A stretch of DNA of 6,336 bases. Source: Flavobacteriales bacterium. Lineage in GTDB: Bacteria > Bacteroidota > Bacteroidia > Flavobacteriales_D > Sanyastnellaceae. Position numbers and translations under genes: made by a program. A model generated the notes under the pieces. The model was not told the DNA's origin and ran no database searches. It worked only from the letters and a program-made list of their open reading frames with translations. This document shows positions 1 to 5,979 of the stretch, one piece after another. The DNA is taken from the NCBI GenBank assembly GCA_947457285.1, contig CANGVZ010000128.1, forward strand, positions 1 through 6,336, written 5' to 3'. Every line of letters begins with the position of its first letter. Positions within the stretch are counted from its first letter, which is position 1.

Positions 1-834
1 AGAAAGCGGTTCAACGATTTTTATTTTCTCGTTGGATTCAATTATCGCTTTATGCTCCGCTGTCAATCGATGCATGGTGCGCGGATGCAGCGGCAGCACC
101 AGGGCGCAATCATAGCGCTGTGTGATGGTGCTTAGCGCCTTCAATATTGATTTCAAATTTTCATCATGATCGGTATTGGTATCACGGTGAATGGTGCACA
201 GACCAAACCTACTATTTGCAAGTCCGAGGCGATCGATTGTGTCGCGCTTAGCCGTTTGAGAGAAGTGCAGCGAGTTGTCGTACATGATATCTCCGCAGTG
301 AAATACACCTTGACGGTCAAATGACCAAGGTGCAGGATGATGACGGATGCCTTCTCGTTCCAGATTGATTATTCCTTGTTTTGTAGGTGAGAAAAGCAAT
401 GTAGAACTGTGATCGCACATGATACGATTGATTTCTTCTGGCATGCGTTTATTGAATGAACGCAAGCCTGCTTCAATATGGATCACGGGTACATGAATCT
501 TCGAGGCGGCAATTGCTCCAGCGAGGGTTGAGTTGGTATCGCCATAGACGACAACCGCGTCATATTTTTTATGCAAGAGCACATTTTCAATTCCCTCAAT
601 CATAAGCGCCGTCTGCTTTCCATGGCTGGCGCTGCCTACTTGCAATTGGTAGGTAGGACTTGGGATGCCCAATTCACTAAAAAAAACATCGGACATATTG
701 CTGTCGTAGTGCTGTCCGGTATGGAGCAAATCTTCGGTGATCCGGTCATTAAAGTGTTGTGAAATGGCTCTGGAAAGCGCGGCTGCCTTGATAATTTGTG
801 GGCGCGCCCCTATAATGGTGAGTAGGTGAATCAT
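1..834 (-). CDS. wecB: UDP-N-acetylglucosamine 2-epimerase (non-hydrolysing), C-terminus cut by window edge
   Basis: The enzyme interconverts UDP-GlcNAc and UDP-ManNAc in the cytoplasm and supplies ManNAc-type sugars for cell-surface polysaccharide. Reading the minus strand from the ATG at 834 gives 278 codons with no stop before the window edge. The family is usually about 360-390 residues, so roughly a quarter is missing. Visible family motifs are GARPQIIK at residues 9-16 (Arg11 and Lys16 match the N-terminal UDP/active-site Arg and Lys), HTGQHYD at 38-44, YGDTNST at 97-103 (catalytic-type Asp99), HIEAGLRS at 119-126 (Glu121), MPEEINR at 131-137, CGDIMYD at 180-186 and TIHRDTN at 214-220 (His216). 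The start overlaps the radC stop by 4 bp (ATGA), which fixes the start and indicates translational coupling. The glutamate usual in the HRxEN motif is Thr219 here, a kind of variation common among family members. The family is certain; the exact pathway is inferred. Confidence 0.93.
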   Translation of the reverse strand, partial: MIHLLTIIGARPQIIKAAALSRAISQHFNDRITEDLLHTGQHYDSNMSDVFFSELGIPSPTYQLQVGSASHGKQTALMIEGIENVLLHKKYDAVVVYGDTNSTLAGAIAASKIHVPVIHIEAGLRSFNKRMPEEINRIMCDHSSTLLFSPTKQGIINLEREGIRHHPAPWSFDRQGVFHCGDIMYDNSLHFSQTAKRDTIDRLGLANSRFGLCTIHRDTNTDHDENLKSILKALSTITQRYDCALVLPLHPRTMHRLTAEHKAIIESNEKIKIVEPLS

Positions 835-1523
835 GGATTATCTAAAATGCCTTCATCGGCGAAGCTAAAATAACCATGCGAAGCGATAATCAAGTGGTCG
901 AGCACAGGAAGTTCTAAATCAATTCCACACCGCCTTAGTTTTTGAGTGATTTTACGATCTTCTTGGCTGGGCTGAAGATTACCGCTTGGATGATTGTGCG
1001 CCACAATGATAGCACTTGCTTTTTCTTCCAATGCTCTCGCAAATACTTTCTTGGGATCAACAATGGTACTATGCCAGCCTCCTTCACTGATCTTCTTGAG
1101 GGAGAGAACTTGGTTGTTTCTGTTGAGATTCATCAGCCAAAACTCCTCGTGTGCCAGGTCTCCAAGGTTTTGAATAAAATATTCGAATACGTCGCGGCTC
1201 GATTCTATTTTCTTTTTTTGTCGTACTTCCAGCGATCGGCGCCGCCTTCCGAGCTCAAATGCCGCCACCAATGTGATTGCTTTTGCTGGTCCTATACCTT
1301 TGATTTTGCATAAATCCGAATACGGCATACGGGCCAATGCGGCCAAATCATTGTTGCCAAATGACAGAATTTTACGGGCCAAGACATCGGCCCCTTCATT
1401 CGCGCTGCCACTCCCCAGCAGTATCGTTATTAGCTCTGATTCGCTAAGCCCACTGGGACCTTTCTCGATCAACTTCTCACGCGGCCTATCCTCCTTTGAC
1501 CAAGATTTTATGGATTGTGTCAT
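831..1523 (-). CDS. radC: RadC family JAB/MPN-domain protein (DNA repair protein RadC)
   Basis: The 230-residue product matches the usual RadC length of about 220-230. The N-terminal region carries a helix-hairpin-helix motif, KIKGIGPAKA at residues 73-82, expected to contact DNA. The C-terminal half is a JAMM/MPN metalloprotease-like fold. Glu126 or Glu127 lies in HEEFWLM, and the zinc signature HNHPSGNLQPSQED at 176-189 supplies His176, His178 and Asp189. The family is conserved and named for DNA repair, but its biochemical function is disputed; what is visible is an intact metal site. The ATG at 1523 lies about 23 bp beyond the rpsT terminator hairpin, leaving no obvious room for a separate full promoter, so expression may depend on readthrough from rpsT. 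The stop overlaps the wecB start. There is no sign of truncation or transfer. Confidence 0.96.
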   Translation of the reverse strand: MTQSIKSWSKEDRPREKLIEKGPSGLSESELITILLGSGSANEGADVLARKILSFGNNDLAALARMPYSDLCKIKGIGPAKAITLVAAFELGRRRRSLEVRQKKKIESSRDVFEYFIQNLGDLAHEEFWLMNLNRNNQVLSLKKISEGGWHSTIVDPKKVFARALEEKASAIIVAHNHPSGNLQPSQEDRKITQKLRRCGIDLELPVLDHLIIASHGYFSFADEGILDNP

Positions 1524-1545
1524 GGGTGTTTTTTACCCAAAAATA

Positions 1546-1572
1546 AAAAGTCCCTCACAGGGAGGGACTTTT
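1546..1572 (-). terminator. Intrinsic terminator after rpsT
   Basis: A perfect 11-bp inverted repeat pairs 1546-1556 with 1562-1572 around a 5-nt loop. The GC-rich core is GTCCCTC/GAGGGAC. Read on the minus strand it follows the rpsT stop by about 20 nt, and the stem runs into a T-rich tail (ACTTTTTATTTTT). This is a typical rho-independent terminator for rpsT. It lies immediately upstream of radC, so it may act as a partial terminator or attenuator for the downstream genes. Confidence 0.85.
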
Positions 1573-1591
1573 CATATATTCAAGAATATTC

Positions 1592-1846
1592 TTAGTTCAA
1601 ACCATTCACATAACTAGCCAAACCACTCTTGAGGTTAGCTGCCTTGTTCTTGTGAATCACATTGTTCTTCGCCAATTTGTCAAGCATTGCAACTACCTTT
1701 GGAAGAAGAGCAGATGCTTCTTTCTTCGTGGTCAATGCACGTAATTTACGTACCGCATTACGGGTAGTCTTGTGATAATACTTATTTCTCAAACGCTTAG
1801 CGTCGTTAGAACGAATTCTCTTTATTGCTGACTTGTGATTTGCCAT
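1592..1846 (-). CDS. rpsT: 30S ribosomal protein S20
   Basis: The 84-residue basic protein has the normal S20 length and binds 16S rRNA in the small ribosomal subunit. The N-terminus MANHKSAIKRIR, followed by a long run of Lys/Arg-rich helices and a C-terminal KNKAANLKSGL segment, is characteristic of the family. The ATG at 1846 is the natural start; the leader is A/T-rich without a Shine-Dalgarno sequence, as is usual in Bacteroidota. A TAnnTTTG promoter lies just upstream and a strong terminator just downstream, so the gene forms its own main transcript, with radC and wecB probably fed by readthrough. Confidence 0.98.
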   Translation of the reverse strand: MANHKSAIKRIRSNDAKRLRNKYYHKTTRNAVRKLRALTTKKEASALLPKVVAMLDKLAKNNVIHKNKAANLKSGLASYVNGLN

Positions 1847-1866
1847 TGTCTCAAAAAATTGGGTTG

Positions 1867-1899
1867 CAAATATACGATATTTTTTAAATCCACAATCAA
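1867..1899 (-). promoter_or_regulatory. Bacteroidota-type promoter of rpsT
   Basis: On the minus strand TATATTTG (1874 to 1867) is an exact match to the -7 consensus TAnnTTTG of the Bacteroidota primary sigma factor. Upstream, two TTG triplets within TTTTTGATTGTGG (1899-1897 and 1895-1893) give spacings of 22 and 18 nt, bracketing the usual 19-21 nt. Transcription would begin about 10-15 nt upstream of the rpsT ATG. The assignment is by pattern and position. Confidence 0.75.
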
Positions 1900-1977
1900 A
1901 AATCTCTTTTTTGTTGATTTGGAGAACTTTTTCTTGTTTCTGTCGTAAAGATAGTGGTTATTTAGGACATTAACCTT

Positions 1978-3942
1978 GTGAACACCACCACCCTGAAATA
2001 TCTCTGCACTGTCTGTCTGCTTTCGGCAGCTTTCGCCATTTCTGCCCAAGATATGCAGAAAGTGGCTGGATTAAAGCGCATTTTGGAAAGGGATGTGTCT
2101 GATTCTCTGTATATTAAGCTAAATATTGATATCGCGGATGAATTTATATTCAATACACCCGATACTTCTTTACACTACACGCTTCGGGCACTTGAACGTG
2201 CTTCCAAGGTAAAAGACTCGGTAATGATGGCAAAATCCGAAAACTATCTCGGAATCATCCATTACAGTCAAGGACATTTGCTCACAGCGCTAGAGCATTA
2301 TCAAACCTCCCAGCACATTTACAAGGCTATCGGTGATAAAAGTGGAGTAGGTAAGGCTTCCAATAATATTGCTATCGTTTATACCAACCTTGGTGAACAT
2401 GATAAAGCCATAAAGATTTACGAAGAAGCCTTTCAAACCAATCTGGAGCTAAATTTAATTGATGAAGCTGCTTCCAATATTTTCAATATTGCTGCTGCGT
2501 GCATCAATCTTGGGCAATACGATAAAGCCCGCTCAAAACTCAAACAGTTGGAGGAGTTCAACAAATTGTCTCCCACGAGCATTGACCCATGTTTCCTTAT
2601 GAGTGAAGTTTACATTCATGAGAATAAGCTGGATTCTGCTTTATTAACTCTCACAAAAGCCTACGATTTGTCGATTGAACAAGGTGATGAATTCTTTTTG
2701 GCGAGTGTGATTCTTTCGAGAGCAGAAGTATATATCAATCTCAAGGATTATGAAAAGGCAAATACTACACTGGATGAAGCAGAAATGATCATTGAGAAAA
2801 ATAGTTTCAATGACATGATGCTGCAACTGCTCGATATCAAGGCCCGTCTGGCTGCGAGCCTGGGGCAATATCAGTTGGCTTACGACCTCAACAGAGAATA
2901 TCAAAGCCTGAAAGATAGCCTTGATAAAATGAATAACTTCAATCGCATTTCTGAACTCAATGCGAAGTATGAATCGGAGAAACGCGAGGCGGAAATCGCC
3001 AAACAAGCGCAAGTCATTGATCAAAAAAATTCTCTCTTCAAGATATCAGCGGTCGTAGCCGTGGCCTTGCTTTCGTTGCTTGGCGTGATTGCTTTCAACT
3101 TGAATAGAAAGAAGAAGATGAATAAATTGCTCAAGGAGCAGAACAATGAAATCAAGCGTCAACGACACAAGGTAATTTCATCTATCAACTACGCCCGCCG
3201 CATTCAGCGCTCGATATTGCCAGTTGAAAATCACTTGCAACAGTATTTACCTGATAGCTTTATTTTCTTCAAGCCAAGAGATATTGTCAGTGGTGATTTG
3301 TATTGGCATCAATGGATTGACGACCGACTTTACATTGCGGCAATCGACTGCACAGGACACGGTGTTCCGGGTGCATTCATGTCGCTCATCGCCAATTCGA
3401 GTATCAATAAAACAATCAATGAACTGAAGCAACGTGAGCCTCATGAGATATTGATGTGTTTGCACAATGAGATCATCCAAATCCTCAATCAAGAAAGAGA
3501 TCCACAGAATGCACAAGACGGAATGGATATCAGTTTGTGCGCTATTGATTTTCAAAAGCGAATCATCAAATTCGCTGGCGCCAATTTGAGCATCTATATG
3601 TCATTGAAAGGCGAGCTCACTGAAATTAAGGCTGCCCCTGTGAGCCTAGGTGGTATTGTATTTGAAAAACAATTGACCATGGGCCAAAACCCATTCAAAA
3701 CGGAAGAGCTGCGTTACGAAGCTGGAGATTATCTCTTCATGTTTACCGACGGTATGCTCGATCAGATGGGATTTGAATCCAAGAAATTTAATAAGACCAG
3801 ATTCAGAGAACTTCTCGGCGCCATCGCGGCCGAATCGAATATGATAAAGGGACAAGAAATTTGTCAAATCACCCTCGATGAATGGAGAGGGGAGAACCAG
3901 CAGACCGACGATATTCTAATCATCGGAGCACGTTTAAAATAA
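1978..3942 (+). CDS. TPR-containing transmembrane SpoIIE/PP2C-type serine/threonine phosphatase
   Basis: The 654-residue protein starts at a GTG, the first usable start after an in-frame TAG at 1963-1965. It begins with a signal peptide (residues 1-24, ending AISAQ). About five TPR-like helical pairs follow, at roughly 87-120, 127-160, 165-198, 203-236 and 240-275. Next come a charged coiled coil (322-350), one membrane segment (about 354-376), a second coiled coil (377-400), the linker INYARRIQRSILP (403-415) and a C-terminal SpoIIE domain. The metal-binding acidic residues of PP2C folds are present: Asp440 in SGD, Asp457 in IDCTGHG, Asp591 in FTDG and Asp645 in TDD. The inferred topology is periplasmic TPRs sensing a ligand or protein and a cytoplasmic phosphatase removing phosphate from Ser/Thr of a partner. 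The gene converges on a SiaC gene 9 bp away, making SiaC the likely substrate and this protein a SiaA analogue. No confident promoter was found for it; TATTTAGG near 1959-1966 is only a weak candidate. Confidence 0.93.
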   Translation: MNTTTLKYLCTVCLLSAAFAISAQDMQKVAGLKRILERDVSDSLYIKLNIDIADEFIFNTPDTSLHYTLRALERASKVKDSVMMAKSENYLGIIHYSQGHLLTALEHYQTSQHIYKAIGDKSGVGKASNNIAIVYTNLGEHDKAIKIYEEAFQTNLELNLIDEAASNIFNIAAACINLGQYDKARSKLKQLEEFNKLSPTSIDPCFLMSEVYIHENKLDSALLTLTKAYDLSIEQGDEFFLASVILSRAEVYINLKDYEKANTTLDEAEMIIEKNSFNDMMLQLLDIKARLAASLGQYQLAYDLNREYQSLKDSLDKMNNFNRISELNAKYESEKREAEIAKQAQVIDQKNSLFKISAVVAVALLSLLGVIAFNLNRKKKMNKLLKEQNNEIKRQRHKVISSINYARRIQRSILPVENHLQQYLPDSFIFFKPRDIVSGDLYWHQWIDDRLYIAAIDCTGHGVPGAFMSLIANSSINKTINELKQREPHEILMCLHNEIIQILNQERDPQNAQDGMDISLCAIDFQKRIIKFAGANLSIYMSLKGELTEIKAAPVSLGGIVFEKQLTMGQNPFKTEELRYEAGDYLFMFTDGMLDQMGFESKKFNKTRFRELLGAIAAESNMIKGQEICQITLDEWRGENQQTDDILIIGARLK

Positions 3943-3951
3943 ATAATTTTA

Positions 3952-4335
3952 TTATTCTTTGATTTCGATTTCGAAAGGAATGTCGAGCAAACTTTTTAGC
4001 TCTTCGCCTTTCTCAATCATCAATTCATCATCTTTATCTACAAGCCATTTAACTTTAACTTGTTGTTGCTTTTTGTAGCTCTCTTCAAATATGGTCAACA
4101 TCTCGAAGATGAAGCGGCCAGAAGAAGAATTGAAATAATCCAACTTGAACGTCAGATTCGTCGATTTGCCATTTTGTGAAGTGACATACTGCTTAGTAAA
4201 GTCTATCAATGGCTTGAAGAAGTTATATGCGTTTTCCGGTAATGAGCGCCCCACAACAGAAAAGAAACCTTCCCTGGGGTCAAAATGAACCTCAGGGGTG
4301 TCTTCTGTTCTTTCTATGTGTAGCATTTCTGTCAT
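3952..4335 (-). CDS. SiaC-family regulatory phosphoprotein (DUF1987)
   Basis: The 127-residue cytoplasmic protein has the length and landmarks of the SiaC/DUF1987 family: an opening LHIERTEDTPEVHFD (residues 5-19), GRSLPENAYNFF (29-40), LDYFNSSSGRF (65-75), VKVKW (93-97) and a C-terminal LLDIPFEIEI. In Pseudomonas aeruginosa SiaC is phosphorylated by SiaB, dephosphorylated by SiaA, and in its unphosphorylated form binds and activates the diguanylate cyclase SiaD. The phosphosite there is a threonine in a YLNTSS-like segment; here the corresponding position is Ser70, which could still accept phosphate. The gene lies 29 bp downstream of the tandem SiaB gene, in the same operon. ATG at 4335 is used; Met4 (ATG at 4326) is also possible. 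The family call is firm; the function is by analogy. Confidence 0.88.
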   Translation of the reverse strand: MTEMLHIERTEDTPEVHFDPREGFFSVVGRSLPENAYNFFKPLIDFTKQYVTSQNGKSTNLTFKLDYFNSSSGRFIFEMLTIFEESYKKQQQVKVKWLVDKDDELMIEKGEELKSLLDIPFEIEIKE

Positions 4336-4364
4336 TATCGATAAAAAACAATTTTCGGTCGAAA

Positions 4365-5555
4365 TTAAAAACTAACTTTAATCGTAAACAAAAAACTTTC
4401 AGCATCTATTGGTTCAAAACTATGTTTGACCCCTAAACGCGCAGCTTTTACGACTTCTATAAGTCCGAGACCAGATTTATTCTTGTTTTCAAATTTCAGG
4501 CTAGCTTTCATCGCTGCCTTATGGAGATCTGCTAATTCTTCTTTACTGAGGGTGGTCAGATAGTCGAGATTGTCAGCTACCATCTGTTTATCCACGTTAC
4601 CAAGAACGTTGCCACATTGTAGATACACATGATCATCCAAAAGCCCTATCATGAATATGCCTTCTTTTCTTCCTTTTTCATCGGGGCGAGAATGTTTGCT
4701 GATGTTTTGTAGCAATTCGATGAGCACGTGTGCGACTTTGCGGGTCATACCCGAGATATTCTTTCCTCCGCTTACGTTTTGTTCGACGATATCAAGCAAA
4801 GGAAGAATACTCTTTTGAGAAAAATCTCCTTTGTAAAAAAGTAGGGCATTCTCCTGGTTCATCAGCTTATAAAGCCCCTTGGTTTCCTCAATATTTTTAA
4901 TCAGATCTCCTTGAATAAAACTGACTTGTTGATGAAATCGAGAATATTTTTCATTAATCGATTCAAACTCATAAACGAGCTTTTGCCCCGATTTGCGCGC
5001 CAACTCAATTAAACCGAGACCTGCGCCGCTTTTGCTGCTAAGCTCGTTTTCATTGAGCTGCTTTAGATACAATTCTTTAAGTGAGGCGCTGTCCAGTGAA
5101 TTCACTTTTTCAACCCAATCCTGCAAACCAATGGTCTCCTCGGATTTGAGGTGGTTGATGGAATTGATAATGAAGCCGTCTTTGTCAATTCTAAAAGTAA
5201 ATATTCCATCATCCTCTAGATTTTCTAACTCCGCATTTTCCCCATGTTTGATGATGTTTTGAAAGCATTCTACCAATAAAAATGAAACCTTCTTATTCAC
5301 ATTTCCGGAGGTGCGATACGTGGCGCCGGCAGAAATATCCAATATGGTACTGGTAAATTGTTCAGAGAAAGCCCCCCTATAACAGAAGGTACTATCCTGC
5401 TTTCTGAATCTATGAAACAGTTCGGTAATGGTCTTAAAGTCCGCTTTGCCGCCGGAGTGAGAGTTCATAGAGTTATTGAAGGTATGGGTGGACATCAATA
5501 TTTTGTATGCTAACTCTTGTATACGGAATAACCATAAAGAGGTTTCAATGTCCAT
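4365..5555 (-). CDS. Protein with two tandem SiaB-type kinase domains (DUF6272-like)
   Basis: From the ATG at 5555 the product is 396 residues. It contains two homologous domains of about 170 residues each, at about 41-215 and 228-396, whereas SiaB-family proteins normally have one domain of about 180. Each copy repeats the same order: an opening FCYRGAFS or LFYKGDFS, an ATP-binding N-box VECFQNIIKH (Glu96, Asn100) or IELLQNISKH (Glu280, Asn284), and a glycine box SGAGLGLIELAR (176-187) or KSGLGLIEVV (360-369). This resembles the histidine-kinase-like ATPase fold used by SiaB to phosphorylate SiaC on a hydroxyl side chain. The next gene downstream is SiaC, consistent with that role. The reading frame extends to a GTG at 5564, but ATG 5555 has AGGTG six bases upstream; ATG 5495 is a further option. 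The domain identification comes from recognisable motifs; catalytic activity of either copy is inferred. Confidence 0.85.
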   Translation of the reverse strand: MDIETSLWLFRIQELAYKILMSTHTFNNSMNSHSGGKADFKTITELFHRFRKQDSTFCYRGAFSEQFTSTILDISAGATYRTSGNVNKKVSFLLVECFQNIIKHGENAELENLEDDGIFTFRIDKDGFIINSINHLKSEETIGLQDWVEKVNSLDSASLKELYLKQLNENELSSKSGAGLGLIELARKSGQKLVYEFESINEKYSRFHQQVSFIQGDLIKNIEETKGLYKLMNQENALLFYKGDFSQKSILPLLDIVEQNVSGGKNISGMTRKVAHVLIELLQNISKHSRPDEKGRKEGIFMIGLLDDHVYLQCGNVLGNVDKQMVADNLDYLTTLSKEELADLHKAAMKASLKFENKNKSGLGLIEVVKAARLGVKHSFEPIDAESFLFTIKVSF

Positions 5556-5561
5556 ATTGCG

Positions 5562-5566
5562 CACCT
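5562..5566 (-). promoter_or_regulatory. Possible ribosome binding site favouring ATG 5555
   Basis: AGGTG on the minus strand is followed by six bases and then the ATG at 5555. The alternative GTG start at 5564 lies inside this motif and would have no such site. Shine-Dalgarno sequences are weakly used in Bacteroidota, so this only tips the start choice. Confidence 0.35.
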
Positions 5567-5575
5567 AAAATATAA

Positions 5576-5604
5576 AAAGCCTGGTACGTAAGGTGCCAGG
5601 CTTT
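5576..5604 (-). terminator. Hairpin between the 102-residue gene and the tandem SiaB gene
   Basis: A 9-bp perfect stem pairs AAAGCCTGG (5576-5584) with CCAGGCTTT (5596-5604). On the minus strand it follows the upstream gene's stop by about 21 nt and is trailed by TTTTTATATTTTA, as an intrinsic terminator would be. It also lies only about 20 nt before the tandem SiaB start, so it may act as a leaky or regulated terminator rather than an operon end. The stem extends further on the plus strand through a G-U pair (5576-5587 with 5593-5604) and is followed by T8 there, so bidirectional use is possible. Confidence 0.7.
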
Positions 5605-5625
5605 CATTTTTTTTGAGTAAATGGT

Positions 5626-5934
5626 TCAGTGATCTTGATCTACCGCAATGGTAGCAAGCAATGCATGGGATTCGGCTACGATGTCCTTAATCCACGTGTG
5701 GTCCATATAATGGATGATTTTCTCTCCGAGTTTAGCTTTTGACTCGGTTTCGCGAAGTTGAATCAAAATTAAATCTTGATCCATGTCGCGGGTGAATTTG
5801 ATTTTCAAGGTCAAGTCGGCCTTGTTGCGAACCAAAATGTTATCATCGAAAAGATGATAAGTGAGTTCTTTGGTGAGTTCAGAAAGCGGGTGCTTGAGCC
5901 CCTCTTCTACGATTTTGAGTTGTACGTTAACCAT
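5626..5934 (-). CDS. Hypothetical protein, 102 residues
   Basis: I do not recognise this family. The product is a small soluble-looking protein with no signal peptide, membrane segment or cysteine. The pattern of hydrophobic residues suggests an alpha/beta fold: a strand near residues 3-9, a helix near 17-28, strands near 33-48 and 54-60, and a helical C-terminal half ending in acidic VDQDH. It starts at ATG 5934, runs in the same direction as the tandem SiaB and SiaC genes, and is separated from them by a hairpin. Codon use looks like that of its neighbours. Its position at the head of the cluster suggests a possible accessory to the SiaB/SiaC switch, but nothing in the sequence proves this. 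No clear TAnnTTTG promoter was found upstream on the minus strand. Confidence 0.75.
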   Translation of the reverse strand: MVNVQLKIVEEGLKHPLSELTKELTYHLFDDNILVRNKADLTLKIKFTRDMDQDLILIQLRETESKAKLGEKIIHYMDHTWIKDIVAESHALLATIAVDQDH

Positions 5935-5963
5935 TGGAGTAGGATTATTAAGGATTAGATTTG
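5934..5963 (+). promoter_or_regulatory. Bacteroidota-type promoter of the DUF481 gene
   Basis: TTG at 5934-5936 is followed after 19 nt by TAGATTTG at 5956-5963, an exact TAnnTTTG match at consensus spacing. Transcription should begin near 5970. This makes the ATG at 5971 leaderless and the ATG at 5980 the better start. The TTG element overlaps the start codon of the divergent 102-residue gene. Confidence 0.75.
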
Positions 5964-5979
5964 CCGATTGATGAGAGAT

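Noticed and set aside
942..1617. Plus-strand open frames of 123 and 114 codons opposite radC
   Set aside because: They lie antisense to a clearly conserved radC, with no recognisable domains and no promoter or start context.
1940..1966. TATTTAGG as a promoter for the phosphatase gene
   Set aside because: It matches TAnnTTTG poorly and the nearest TTG lies 22 nt away; too weak to annotate.
1822..2153. Minus-strand open frames of 75 and 63 codons upstream of rpsT
   Set aside because: They cover the rpsT promoter region and overlap both rpsT and the phosphatase signal peptide, with unconvincing composition.
2644..3867. Minus-strand open frames (126, 102 and 73 codons) opposite the phosphatase gene
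   Set aside because: The plus frame encodes coherent TPR and SpoIIE domains; the antisense products show no domain features.
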